NCBI GenBank assembly: GCA_011503125.2
Contig: WWBZ02000009.1
Location: 806,001 to 870,000, forward strand
DNA from: Botryosphaeria dothidea
Taxonomy: Eukaryota; Ascomycota; Dothideomycetes; Botryosphaeriales; Botryosphaeriaceae
Length of the DNA: 64,000 bases
Reading direction: 5' to 3'
Within the stretch, counting starts at the first letter, position 1, and each line of letters begins with the position of its first letter. The notes under the pieces are model-generated. The model saw nothing but the letters and a program-made list of their open reading frames with translations. It was not told the DNA's origin and made no database searches. The position numbers and the translations under genes were made by a program. Below are positions 11,432-22,730 of the stretch, piece by piece.

Positions 11432-12262
11432 ATAGATGTGTTCTATAAGTGTATGATAAACAAAGAAGTCCTGTTGTAGAGAGCTGCAGAAGTCAGCCTG
11501 GTACAGATGTTTTATGTTTTCTTACGCATTCATCTCGAGAGCATTGGTTCGGCTTCCTCGTATCGGGACACCGGTCTTAATTCTGCAGATACCTTACGCA
11601 AGCAAGCCAACTTCCGAACTGAGATCACGCCCACATTATGTAGAAGTTGTCCCAGCGCTTTTGCGATGATGATACAGGAACATATCCATCCTCTCCGGGT
11701 AATTCCTTGGCGTTAAGTCATTGCTCGGGATAACATCGAAGAAGCGGGGGATTCAGCACCATGTATGAAGGATTGCATATCCGCAGACCTTCTTCAGACT
11801 TGCCCGAATTTCGGCCTTGTCAGCCTTATAAGGGAACACACGCCGGCGCGGCCTTTGGGAGATGCGGAGGAGCAAGATGGGTGCTAAGATCGGCGACGTC
11901 ACCACAGCCATGGCCCGAACGCGAATGCGGGGTGGAAATACGCGCCGGAGGCAAAATGTAGGCGCCGAAACTACATCATCGCTTTGCGCCGCAGCAACGC
12001 AGTGGGTGCTCACGCGTCCACGAAGCTCCTTCTTCTGTGACAAATCCTCCACAATACCTCATCTACCTTCAGCCGGCACCGAAAAAGAGCGTGGAAAAGA
12101 AAGGGGCTACAACGGGTCTACAATTGGCTTCCAGCCCAGTCCACATTTTGGTTACGAGTGACATATTTGTTGCCATTGCGAAGCACCCTGAGACCAGAGA
12201 GCTACTTGGTACCTCTCAAACACTTATTTTCTTTCTCGTTACCAGTTTCTCCCCCGTTCACC
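11432..12262. other. Intergenic, promoter of the CoA-transferase gene
   Basis: No coding exon is recognisable. The last ~100 bases before the start are CT-rich, as in many fungal 5' leaders. Confidence 0.5.
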
Positions 12263-14144
12263 ATGGCGCTTTCTCAGCGCTCCATCAGAATAGCCCGCAG
12301 CGGCCTTCCTGCCCTCCAAAGCGCAGCTCCTCGCATCGCGTTATCGACAACACGACCCTTTGCAGCGCCTCTCCCCGTCACCATCCGCTACGCCCGCAGC
12401 GAAAGACGAGGCTTCAAGAAAGACGCCGCGCCCACACGAACCAGCACCAGCACCAAAGCGCCGCCCGTCACCCGCGGCGCCTCCAAGCTCTACGCCAGCG
12501 CCGACGACGCCATCGCAGACCTCAAGAGCGGCTCGACCGTTCTGAGCGCCGGGTTTGGCGTGTGCGGCATAGCTCGTAAGGCTGCACCCTCCCTCTCAGC
12601 AGAAACCAGTCCCTCACAGTTTGCCCCCGCCCGCCCACAGAAACCATCATCGAAGCCATCGCCCGCCGCGGCGCGGCCTCGCTGCACTCGCTCACCGCCG
12701 TCTCCAACAACGCCGGCGCCGGCAACTACGGGCTCGCGCTCCTCGCCAAGACGGGGCAGGTCGACCGCCTCATCATCTCCTACCTCGGCGCGAACAAGCA
12801 CCTCGAGAAGGAATACCTCGCCGGCAACATTGCGGTCGAGCTGACCCCGCAGGGCACCATCGCCGAGCGCCTGCGCGCCGGCGGCGCCGGCATTCCCGCG
12901 TTCTACACCGCCACCGGCGTCAACACGCTCGTGCAGAGCGGCGGGATACCGGTGCGGCTCGGGCAGGGCGGGAAGGAGGTGCTGGAGCCCGGCCGGAAGC
13001 GGGAGACGCGGAGCTTTGGCGGGAGGGAGTACATCATGGAGGAGGCGATCAAGGGGGATGTTGCAATCCTGCGGGCGTGGCGGGTGGACGAGGCCGGCAA
13101 CTGCCAGTTCCGGTACACGACCAAGACGTTCGCGCCGCTGATGGCGAAGGCGGCGAGCGTGGCGATTGTGGAGGCGGAGGAGGTGGTCGAGGTGGGCGAG
13201 ATCGAGCCGGATAATGTGCACCTGCCGGGCATCTTTGTGGATCGCATCGTGCCGGCGACGGCGGAGAAGAGCGTCGAGGTGCGGAAGGTGAGGGAGACGG
13301 GGGCTGGTGGGCCGAAGTTGGATCCGAAGAGGGAGAGGATTGCGAGGAGGACGGCGAGAGAGCTGAAGCCGGGGTACTATGTCAATTTGGGCGTGGGCAT
13401 CCCGACGTTGGCGCCGAGCTTCTTGGATCCGGAGGTTAATGTTTGGATTCAGTCGGAGAACGGGCTGTTGGGCATGGTATGGCTGAGTTCCTCCCTTGTC
13501 GACACTGTGACGAGTGTGCTAATTGGCGCAGGGGCCGTACCCGACGGAAGACCAGGTCGATCCTGATCTCATCAACGCTGGAAAGGAGACTGTGACGCTG
13601 GTGCCTGGCGCTTCGACTTTTGATAGCGCTGAGTCCTTTGGCATGATTCGCGGGGGTCATGTCGATGTGTCGGTTCTCGGAGTAAGTGGATCTAGATGTC
13701 TTTTTGTGATGCTTCAAGCTGACCTAGGCAACAGGCACTCCAAGTCAGCGCCGCTGGAGACCTCGCCAACTACATGATCCCCGGAAAGACTTTCAAGGGC
13801 ATGGGAGGTGCCATCGATTTAGTTTCGAACCCAGATATCACGAAGATCATAGTCGCGACCGAGCACGTGGCAAAGGATGGATCTCCGAAGGTCGTGCAAG
13901 AGTGCAAGCTCCCGTTGACTGGTGCACGGGTTGTCAGCACTATCATTACGGATCTGGTGAGTCTTAGAGCAATGATTTCGATAGGAACGGAACTCTGACA
14001 TAAACGCAGTGCGTGTTCGAAGTGGATAGAGCAAATGGAGGGCTTGAGCTCACGGAGATTGCTCCTGGCGTTTCCGTGGAGGAAGTCCAGAGCAAGACGG
14101 ATGCGAAGTTCAAGGTTGCAGAGAACCTGAAGACGATGGAGTAA
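12263..14144 (+). CDS. Succinyl-CoA:3-ketoacid CoA-transferase, mitochondrial
   Basis: Transfers CoA from succinyl-CoA to a 3-ketoacid such as acetoacetate, in ketone-body use. Five exons (12263-12575, 12641-13476, 13532-13681, 13735-13956, 14010-14144) encode about 551 aa, close to the animal SCOT length. The N terminus is rich in Arg, Ser and Ala, consistent with a mitochondrial targeting peptide. The alpha part contains [13 protein letters not shown] and [19 protein letters not shown]; the beta part contains [13 protein letters not shown] and [10 protein letters not shown], whose Glu (about 377) matches the catalytic glutamate of the family. Alpha and beta halves are fused in one chain as in eukaryotes. 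The 3' end faces the AhpD-like gene, 106 bp away. Confidence 0.95.
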
Positions 14145-14250
14145 ATACAGTAAGAAGATAGAGATTTGGTAACGATTACTGTTGATATCTTTTCTTTTCT
14201 ACATATTGCATCATGATATAAACTAGAAGAATACGATCTTCAGATATGAT

Positions 14251-15161
14251 CTACAACTTGGCCCTCAATCCAGGTGCATATGTAGTTCCCTCGCCAGCAC
14301 TAATTTCCTTGACGATTTCATCCACCGTCTTCAAGATCCAGAAGTTCCCCTCTTCGCTGGCCAGCCAGCGTCCGCCGGGAACGTCAGCCTCGGGATTTGT
14401 CTTGATGCCGTCAGCATCAAATGCTTTTCGTAGTCCGAAGACGTGCGAGAGGACCTGAGGGCCCACACCCGTCTGCGCTCTCAAGCATGATATCCCGACG
14501 AGCGAAGTCAGGGTCCTGCCGACGCGCGGTGTACTCTTCTCGGGCGGATCGGTAAAGAGGGCGGAGTAGTGGCTGTTGATGATGTGCACGGGCAGGTCGG
14601 GGTGTGAGTCACCCAGCTTTTTCAGCAGCTTCTCGTCGAAGGGGCGATAGATGTCGGACCAGAGGGCGAAGCCTCGCTTGCGCATGTCTTCGATGTTGGT
14701 GGAGTTCGGTATTCTACGGCGTCGGCGTTAGTGCACAGGGTTCGCGAAGACTGGGAATTAGAGGCGGGCTACCTGGTGGGCTGGGAGGCCAGGCTGCGAA
14801 CCACGTCCTCGGGCAAGCTGCCGCGGAATGCGCCCAGGCAGTTGATTGTCCTGGGGATGCCATTGAAGCCGATGCACTTCAGGCCGACCTCGCGCATGAT
14901 CTCTGCGGTCTCGACGGCGACCTTCTGGTCCTTGGAAGCGGTGGCAATGTCGAAGAGCTCCTTCATGGAGGCGGGTGAGTTCATGGTCATGGAGGTGGCG
15001 GTCGCGATTGTGAGCCAGCATGGTGTCGCAATGTTCTTGGAGGCAGAGTCCTGGGCGATGCGCTCGAACAGCGGGCGGATGCCCTTGGAGGCTGGAGCAG
15101 GCCCGGGGCGGGCGAAGCCAGCATTGATGAGGGCCTTGAGAGGCTCAGAGAGCTTCGACAT
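14251..15161 (-). CDS. AhpD-like (carboxymuconolactone decarboxylase-like) protein
   Basis: Two exons (15161-14773 and 14713-14251) joined by a 59-nt intron give about 283 aa. The segment IMREVGLKCIGFNGIPRTINCLGAF (a fragment of about residues 95-120) resembles the helical AhpD-like fold. The usual CxxC active pair of AhpD is not obvious, so a redox role is uncertain. No signal peptide or membrane helix is seen. An open frame extends upstream, but I start at MSKLSEPL because the segment before it lies in the divergent promoter. The gene is convergent with the CoA-transferase and divergent from a Zn2Cys6 gene. No specific function can be claimed. Confidence 0.75.
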
Positions 15162-15674
15162 GGCGCCAATGGTGGAGTTGAGCGTGCGGCGGCGCGAGAG
15201 TGCTGCGCGGAGGGAGCTACATGTAAATGACTTGAGGCAGCTCACATGCCAGGATGCGGCGCGGGGAGCTGCAGGGCGGGCTCGGGAGCAGAAGTAGCGC
15301 CGGCGGCACTCGGACAATGCTCGCGTCGTTTGGGAGCCGCACAGCCGATAGGGCGGTTCAAAAGGGAAGCGTGTGCTGACTGTGCCCGAGGATCCGGCCA
15401 CGCATTGCCGAGATCTCGACAATGGATTCTTCCATCATCCTTCTGGCGCTTGGAGGCTGCATGGGCGAGAGTGTGGGGAGAGTGGCTGGCTTCTGTTGGG
15501 CGGCGGCGGGAATAAGCGGTGGAGCTTGGCCGCGACGCCTCAACCCCGAGCACCCGCCCATCTCCGCCGTCTGAACCCTCCCTCACACTATGCCCGCGCG
15601 CAATACGCCCCGTCTCCGACTCATCGCGGCTCTCCTTCCCGTCCGCGACGCGCGCTCCGAGCATGCTCTCAGCC
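15162..15674. promoter_or_regulatory. Divergent promoter region, AhpD-like gene and Zn2Cys6 gene
   Basis: A 513-bp spacer separates the two head-to-head starts, so the regulator may control its neighbour. No single clear TATA element was identified. Open frames continue into this region on both strands but are not supported by family features. Confidence 0.4.
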
Positions 15675-18123
15675 ATGGACGACAGCCACCGCGAGCCCAG
15701 CGCGAAGAGCAACAAACAGGCCGCCTGCATCGCCTGCCGCCGCACCAAGACGAAATGTCTCCGTGACCCTGGCGCTACCGTCTGCAAAAAGTGTCGCCAA
15801 AAGGGCTCCGATTGCGTCATCCCATCCCATCATGTTGGCCGCCAGAAGGGCACCAAGAAGTATGTCTCCACTCTTCATGCGCCCCAGGTCACGTTCTCAT
15901 TGCCTTGCAGCAAGCGCACTGGCTTGGCCAAAGCCATTTTCCAAGTCGAGCAGGCAATCCAGCAAATGCAGTCTGGCCGCTCCGATCCCAAGACAAACGA
16001 TGCCGCACTACATCTCGAGCATCTCCTCAACGCCGTTCGAGACTTGCCCCAATCCGAACGCAACACCAACAATGGAGAAGCTCACCAAGATGACTACAGC
16101 AGTCTTCCCAATGCCCCATCTGAAGACTACTCTCCATCCAATCCTTCGAGTCCAGATTCCTCAACTCCAGTCACTGCTGTTGCCGACTATCCATTGAATG
16201 ATGCTGAGAACCCCCTCCAACTGCTTGCTCATGCCTCCGATCTCTCCCGGCTACGCCTCAATCCGGGCCCCTATCAGGATCAAGATCAGTCCAGTGAATC
16301 AGTCCAGGCTTTCTTCAGTCCTTTGAAGCCCAAGATAGATGCGAGCCCCGAAATGGATCCCATAGAACTTGGCCTGGTCACCCAGGCTGAAGCTGAGGAG
16401 CTGTTTCACTAGTACGTCCTTCAACTTGCAACCCCTCTGACCTCGTGTTGACCCATGTTAGTTTCTTCGAGCACCTGACTCATACTCGATGGGGCTTGGA
16501 TAGATATGTTCATTCTCTGGATTTTGTCCGTGGAAGATCATCTTTCCTCCTCACATCCATCTTGGCTGCTTCTGCACTCTTTATTCCCTCTGCCGAAGCT
16601 CTGTCCAAGCGTCTATCCACCCACTGTCGTAAGCTAGCTCACACCGCCATGGTGGAACGTTATAGATCCGTCGAGGTTGTGCTGGCCTTCATGGTAAACG
16701 TTCCGTGGATTTCCTTTGGAGAGCACTGGGCCGATGACGAGACCTGTTCTTATCTTTCTGCCGCCTTGACTGTTGCCATGGATTTATCTTTGCACAAAAT
16801 TGTCACCCCTTCTCCAAACAATGTGCCAGATGCCAGCTTACAAGGGTACACCGGTTCGGACTGTATTGATGCAAAGAAAGCCTTGAGTCTGGATGGATTC
16901 GAAAATGTTGATCCAGCTTCAATGCTGGCCAGGCGCTTACTCAGACGAAGAGAAAGGACATGGCTCTCGCTGTTTGTGCTCGACCGGGGGTAAGAATTGC
17001 GCCTACATCGCTCTTGCTTTCACAGTGCTGATACCTTGTCAACAGCGTGTGTCTGGCACGAGGACGCGTACCTGTTGTTCCCAGCACCTCGTTAGTGGAA
17101 AGATGCGACACTTGGCACATCTCTGATATCGCCGACATCTGGGATAGTTCCATCGTCTCTGTAGCTGTGATGAGAAGGGACCTGGATGTTCTTATCAAGA
17201 ACATTCGGAGTTGCTGTGACATTTTCGTGCCGGAAGTTACTTCGCCTTCTGAAACAGTCCAGCGGTAAGAGCTCTTCATGTTTCAATTACCGATCATTAC
17301 TCACAGTAGCGCAGCATCAAGACAATGATCGACGGCTTTTTCGAGCAATGGCACCGCATCTGGGCGTATGCACAACAACGTAAGGATCAACTCACTGCGA
17401 TGAGAATGCTAATACTGACTTACCACAGCGGGATACCGTCTGCCTCCCTACGTGCAAATCCTTGTCAGTCATACGCGTCTGTCTCTTTACAGCAGCGTCA
17501 TAAACCATCCCACGGCACCTGCAGAGGTTCGAAGATTCTTCCGCGCAGCTGGTTTGTCGTCCGCCTTGCATGTAATGCGAGCGGCCTTGCATGGTGAAAA
17601 GGAACTCGCATCGATGCCAAACAACACAGCCATCATGGTAGCTTTCGCCGCGTGTTTCACTCTGCGTCTGCACAGCCTTGGCGCAGGATTCAGCGCCAGC
17701 CTAGCTCCCAGTGTAAGACAGCTTATTGAAGAGACGGCGGGCGCATTAGAACGCATTGGTACCACACCCCGTCATCGAGAAGGCGTGTCGGCGATCCTGG
17801 GTAGATATCTCAGAGCCATGCTTGGACGGAACATTTCCGCAATGTCCGCTCAGAAGCAGCATCACCGACCTTCTGTCGCAGAAACTGCGCCTCCTATTTC
17901 CAATGACGCTATACCCGGGACTCAATTCTCCACCGTGGCTTCTTGGGCCGGCGAGGCCGCTGTCGGTCCTCAGCCGTTACTCTTTTCGACAATGTCTGAT
18001 GTCGAGATCGACCAGGCTATTCAGAACGATCAACACGCCCTACAGCCGTTCGATCTCAATCTGCCAGTTGCGTATTCAAATAACTCCGACTGGTGGATGG
18101 ATTGGCTCGATTGGGCCACATAG
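15675..18123 (+). CDS. Zn2Cys6 fungal transcription factor
   Basis: Predicted nuclear regulator of about 730 aa in six exons: 15675-15859, 15911-16411, 16462-16989, 17046-17264, 17315-17379 and 17429-18123. All exon phases agree. The zinc cluster is CIACRRTKTKC followed by CKKCRQKGSDC, cysteines at about 18, 21, 28, 37, 40 and 47. A basic linker GRQKGTKNKRTGLAKAI and a short helix follow, then a middle region (ELFHYFFEHLTHTRWGLD onward) like the regulatory domain of such factors. It ends in an acidic, Trp-rich tail (WWMDWLDWAT). The first intron (51 nt) is stopless and divisible by three. An ATG at 15663 would add four residues. The target genes are unknown. Confidence 0.88.
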
Positions 18124-20146
18124 TGTGGCTTGGGTGTCCTTTGGAATGATCGAAAGATTTCCGCAGAAACCTGTGTGTGCGGCGCCAATAGTCCAATAGT
18201 CATCGGCATCGGCTGCGCTATGAGGCAGAATAATCCTCGGGAAACCTGCTAACCGGGAGGATCCGCTTGACGCCAAAACTATCATGGTGCGTTCGTCCCT
18301 CTATCACGGCATTCAGAGCGTCAAACCAGGGCCAGACAGCAGTCCTTGATTACACCCATTTTCGGCAACCCGTCTCTGCCACCCGAGACATGATCTCCAC
18401 AGCAAAAGACAGGGTTTCGTCTATGTGTCGATAGCCGCTTGAGACTCAAAGCTTAGCACCCACATTTTGAGTTTTCTCGGGCGCATGGTCAATGACCGAC
18501 AGTCTACGGCCGCGTAAGGCCCTTCCATCGCTAGTTGCCGGGCGTGCGCGTCGGAAACGGCTGTTCTTCATCGTAAGCCACTACAATGGCGCTCGTTACA
18601 CATTGCTGAGCCCAGCTTGTCAACTTTTGTGGTGGCGTATGGGCTGATTTTTGAGGGCTGGAGATCTAATCGGACAGATACCCTGAGAGCGTTGCGCTTC
18701 TTATTTTTCGGCAACTATTCAGCCTGTGATACCTCGGCGCCTTGGAAAAAACTGTTTTTTTTTTCTGGGTACGCGCGAATGATGGTTCCAAGTTTTGCGA
18801 TGACAAGCTGCTGCGAGGAAGATAGCAATCCGTCACAATTTGTGAGATTTCATCGCGTGCTCTCCTATTGATTTTGTATGTGGTCAGGAAAAGCTGACCT
18901 CGAGATGGTAGTGCAGCCACAGATAGTTGCCGGCTCCCACTATCATTCTCCTCGTCCCGCGCTTGGTGTACCAGAGGCGCTCGGCAGTAGATCGCTCTGG
19001 GCGCTCCAGCTGACCTGCGTCACTGGACGTGCTCCGAGGCTCAGGGGATCTGCACACCCGTGACGATCAACCGCGGATGCGGAAGGGTCTGCTTCCTGCC
19101 AAAGTCAAAAAAGATCCTACCCCAACAAGACCCAGTCTGTTTTGCAGCGTCCGCGTATCCCGTACTTAACTTTTTCTTTCGATATTTGCCGGATGGAGCC
19201 GTGAGGGCTGGGCTTGCGATGCCGGCAGCCACAAAGCCAGTCCCCGACACTAGCTAAATGTCCGCCACGAAGCCAAACAAAGGACGCAAACGCACCTGCG
19301 TCTAGAACTGCTCTGAGCGGGTTGCCGGCGGATTCTCCGTTCATCGTGGCTGGACGCTAAGGTAATTCGGGCTTAAACGACAACGTTAGGTCCCAAGACC
19401 GGCTATTCGATGCAAGCTTTCCAAAGCCATCACGCAGCCCTGTCAGCCCAGTCAAGGCAGGACCAGTGCGAGATTGGTCCAGCGAAAGGAGCCTTCACAA
19501 AAAGCCCCTTTTCCTACGTGAATTCCTGCGCTTCGTTACTCCACTGCCGGTTAGCCGATGATCACTAGGCGTCAGTCTCGCCGCTGTTGCACCCACCCTT
19601 CCCCGGCCGCCAACCGAACTCGGGGATAGACCGCACACCAGGGAACCCGCATGCTCCCCGATCCCCCGCTGTCTCAAACCACATCTTGTATCCGATTGGG
19701 ACAAGCACATACGCCATGTATACTGTTTGCCCCTGGCTTTTCCCTGTTTTAGGGCATCCGATGCGATCGTGGTCGCAGGCTATGGGGAAACGGCTTGCGC
19801 AAGCGTTGCCGAAGAGTGCTTGCGCTTCTTGATGCTCTAGATGTACAGGTTTTCGCAGCGCCAGCTGGTGGTGGAGATCACCACTGATTCAGGTCGATAT
19901 AAGGTGATGGTTCGCCCCCCTGGTTGTTGCCTTATTGCCCGCCTCCGTTTCTTTTCTTGACCCTCACGCCAAGGCCCTGTTTCAGGGACTGGTCTGTCAT
20001 TCTCTAGCAAAGGCTCGCGCTTTTACCTTTCTTTTGCTTCTTCTTGCTTCTGGAGATTTATTCCAGATCACGCTTCATCCGAATTCGCGAGGCTTTCAGT
20101 GCGGCCGGGTTCTATCTACCCCGACACGCCCCGCGCAACCATCGCC
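18124..20146. other. 2-kb stretch without a recognisable gene
   Basis: Short open frames only, none with domain features. The final 250 bases are CT-rich and likely include the promoter and leader of the PTH11-like gene. Confidence 0.5.
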
Positions 20147-21574
20147 ATGGTGGAAATGAACTCCTCTGTTCATTTGGAAAAGGATGCAAGTTTTCTGAAT
20201 GAGATTTGGGTAAGTCCTCGCGGAAGTATTTGGTTCGTCCTGTCACTAAGACTCATCCCACAGGCATGGTTCGTCATCGGTTGCGCAGTCATCGCCCTGC
20301 GATATATCGTTCGCATCAGAACGGTGGGCTTCCGGGGCTTCGCGGGTGATGACTGGGTTACAGTCCTTACAATCGGCTTCTACACCATGGATGCCGCACT
20401 CGTGCATATCGTTTACCACACCGGCGCCAACGCGGATCTGACCACAGCAATCGTCGGCACCCTGACCGACGAACAAATCTCCCAGTTCGTTTACGGCTCA
20501 CGCTGCGAGACGGCCGCGTGGTACAGCTACACTGCCCTCATTTGGTGCATGAAATTCACCATGCTCTTCTTCTACAAACGCCTGACCCTGGGTACTTTCC
20601 AAAACCGCCTCATCAAATACCTCTTCTGGCTTTGCGGCGTCACCTACCTCGCCGTCTTCCTCACCATCACGTTCGGCTGCTTCCCCATCCAAGACAACTG
20701 GCGCGTCAAGCCCCTTCCCGGCAAACAATGCACGTTCAAAGTACAAAACCTCCTCGTCACCGTCGTGCTCAACATCATCACCGACGCCGCCATCCTGGTC
20801 ATCCCCATCCCCATGCTCTGGCGCCTCAACGTGTCGCTCTCGCGCAAGCTCGCCATCGCCGCGCTCCTCTCCTCCGGCGTCTTCGTCATCTCGGCCGCCG
20901 TCGTCCGCGCCGTCCTCACGCTCGGCGCGGCGCCCTCGGCCCTCAACATCAACCGCTGGGGCGTGCGCGAAACCATCATCGGCCTGCTCACCGTCAACGT
21001 GCCCATCCTGAAACCGCTCTTCTCCGCCGCCTTCTGGCGCCTCGGGCCCTACCGCCCCACGGCCTCCAAGAACGCCAGCTCCGGCGGCGGCGGCACCTCC
21101 ACCGCCGGCCTCCCCTGGGGCTCGCGCGGCGGCGGCGGCGGCAGCAAGGTCACCCGCCACCACAGCAAGTCGTTCGGCGGCGCCCGCCACAACGGCACCT
21201 TTGAGCTGCGCAGCGCGTCCGAGGGCGAGGACGACGACCGCGCCAGCACGTACAGCAAGGAGAACCCGAGCGTGTCGGTGGCGCGCGTGCCCAGCCAGTC
21301 GGGCAGCGAGGAGGCCATCGTGCGCACGACGTCGCCGCCAGCGACGCGGACGTTCAGCCGGGACCTGGAAGCTGGGGGCAGGGATAGCGAGGCCGAGGGC
21401 AGGATCGGCCTGGGGACTGTGTTGGTCGAGACGACGTATGAAATCCGGACGAGTCAGAGGGGCCAGGCGGATGGGTTGGGGGGGAGGGGGAGCGGGACGT
21501 GGGGGAGGACGGGGTCGGCGAGGGGGGGTGTGGTCGGATATGATTCGAGGTGCGAGGCAATGGGGCAGCATTGA
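20147..21574 (+). CDS. PTH11-like seven-helix membrane protein
   Basis: Integral plasma-membrane protein of about 457 aa belonging to the fungal rhodopsin-fold/PTH11-like receptor family. Exons are 20147-20209 and 20264-21574; the 54-nt intron is stopless. Seven hydrophobic segments run from AWFVIGCAVIALRYIVR to ETIIGLLTVNVPILKPLF. Family marks are GDDWVTVL after helix 1-2, WCMKFTMLFFYKRL, FLTITFGCFPIQDNW and CTFKVQ in the extracellular loop, and NINRWGVRETIIG before helix 7. There is no N-terminal CFEM domain, unlike Pth11 itself. The C-terminal ~150 residues are Gly/Ser-rich and cytoplasmic. The ligand and any G-protein coupling are unknown. Confidence 0.88.
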   Translation: MVEMNSSVHLEKDASFLNEIWVSPRGSIWFVLSLRLIPQAWFVIGCAVIALRYIVRIRTVGFRGFAGDDWVTVLTIGFYTMDAALVHIVYHTGANADLTTAIVGTLTDEQISQFVYGSRCETAAWYSYTALIWCMKFTMLFFYKRLTLGTFQNRLIKYLFWLCGVTYLAVFLTITFGCFPIQDNWRVKPLPGKQCTFKVQNLLVTVVLNIITDAAILVIPIPMLWRLNVSLSRKLAIAALLSSGVFVISAAVVRAVLTLGAAPSALNINRWGVRETIIGLLTVNVPILKPLFSAAFWRLGPYRPTASKNASSGGGGTSTAGLPWGSRGGGGGSKVTRHHSKSFGGARHNGTFELRSASEGEDDDRASTYSKENPSVSVARVPSQSGSEEAIVRTTSPPATRTFSRDLEAGGRDSEAEGRIGLGTVLVETTYEIRTSQRGQADGLGGRGSGTWGRTGSARGGVVGYDSRCEAMGQH

Positions 21575-21899
21575 GTGGCGGATGGTGGTGATACCCTTGA
21601 AAATAACTCCTTTTCCTTTGTGAGTGGGTGGACGCTTCTTGTAGATATTGACACACACGGATTTGGCTACGCCTGTTCGGATATAATGAATCTACTTCAT
21701 CGTATGATTGCTCTCCTGGTTCTTTCTGGGTTACGGGCTATGGAAAGAGGAGGAATGGTTTAGTATCTGCGATGAAGGGGAGTCATCTCGAAGTGAACGC
21801 TATACGCGATCCCCTCCTTCCTTTTGATTCGATAAGTCAAGCAGCTCCGAAGCTAATGCGCGACGCAGTACCGTCCTTCTTTTCCACCTCGCTGCCATT
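21575..21899. other. Convergent spacer
   Basis: Short AT-richer spacer between the convergent PTH11-like and unknown genes; nothing else seen. Confidence 0.6.
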
Positions 21900-22730
21900 T
21901 CAAACACTGTATTCTTGTGCTTCGTAGGCATGTGGGTGGATAGGATCCCTGTAGATGGGTCTTATGTAGTGCGGGACAAACATGTTGTGAAACGGATTCA
22001 ACAGCACGTCCGCCAACGCACACGGTGTTTCCGTCACGTAGCTCTCCAGTCTCGGCTGCCGCGGCGGCCTCGGATGGGGCGGTTTGATGGCGGGATCGCA
22101 GCGCGTCTTCTCCCACACCTCGCACTCGACCATGAACGCGTGCGTCGCCCGCGCGTACCCGTCCAGCGCCCGCAAGTACCGCCACACCGCCCCGACGTCG
22201 ATGCGCCCGCCCTGCTCGAACCAGGCCCGCAGCATGATGCCCCAGTCCTCGCCCCGCCGCCCGTCGTCGTCGCGCATCTCGAAGCGGCCGGCGCCGACGA
22301 GCGGCGCCAGCGCGACCATCGCCTCCAGGCACCCGACGTGGTAGTGCTCCCGCACGCGCCGCCCGACGTGCGCGAACACGACCTCGGCGCGGTAGTGCGC
22401 GACGGCGCGGGTCGCGCGCGGCCGCAGCCCGCAGCATCGCGCGGCGCAGCTGGGCGCGGCGGACTCGTGGACGTGCTGCAGCTGGATGCGCGCGCGTGCG
22501 TCGCGCCGCAGCGCGTCGCGCAGGAAGCCGCCGACGCCGCGCATCGTCTCTGCCCAGTGGAGCTGGTCGAGCCGGTGTCGCTCCGATTCTGTGGGTGGCT
22601 GTGTGCTGGATGAGGTCGAGGTCGAGGTCGAGGTCGAGGTCTGGTCGTCGGATGTCTGCGTCTTGCTGGGCTGTGGAGGCCATGGGGACACTGGGCTGTC
22701 TCGCTTCTGGCTCTGCTGTCTGGGAGACAT
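21900..22730 (-). CDS. Unknown protein with possible PARP-like zinc finger
   Basis: Single open frame of 276 aa. The N terminus is a Ser/Thr-rich tract coded partly by a hexanucleotide repeat. The central part contains CAARCCGL followed some 25 residues later by REHYHVGCLEAMV. A Cys pair followed by HxxC is the pattern of PARP-type zinc fingers, and YHVxC with neighbouring aromatic residues fits that idea, but I cannot align the whole domain. The remainder (GRRGEDWGIMLRAWFEQGG) is helical and unfamiliar. High GC and a matching open frame on the reverse strand mean coding status rests mainly on the coherent composition. Nuclear location is a guess. Confidence 0.55.
   Translation of the reverse strand: MSPRQQSQKRDSPVSPWPPQPSKTQTSDDQTSTSTSTSTSSSTQPPTESERHRLDQLHWAETMRGVGGFLRDALRRDARARIQLQHVHESAAPSCAARCCGLRPRATRAVAHYRAEVVFAHVGRRVREHYHVGCLEAMVALAPLVGAGRFEMRDDDGRRGEDWGIMLRAWFEQGGRIDVGAVWRYLRALDGYARATHAFMVECEVWEKTRCDPAIKPPHPRPPRQPRLESYVTETPCALADVLLNPFHNMFVPHYIRPIYRDPIHPHAYEAQEYSV
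22612..22641. repeat. (GAGGTC)5 hexanucleotide repeat
   Basis: Five perfect units, read on the minus strand as alternating Ser-Thr codons near the N terminus of the unknown 276-aa protein. Confidence 0.95.

Noticed and set aside
15242..15820. Minus-strand frame extending upstream of the AhpD-like gene
   Set aside because: Lies in the divergent promoter and over the Zn2Cys6 first exon, with no family features.
20498..21658. 386-codon minus-strand frame opposite the PTH11-like gene
   Set aside because: GC-rich mirror of a clear seven-helix coding sequence; its product is Arg/Ala/Gly-rich without motifs.
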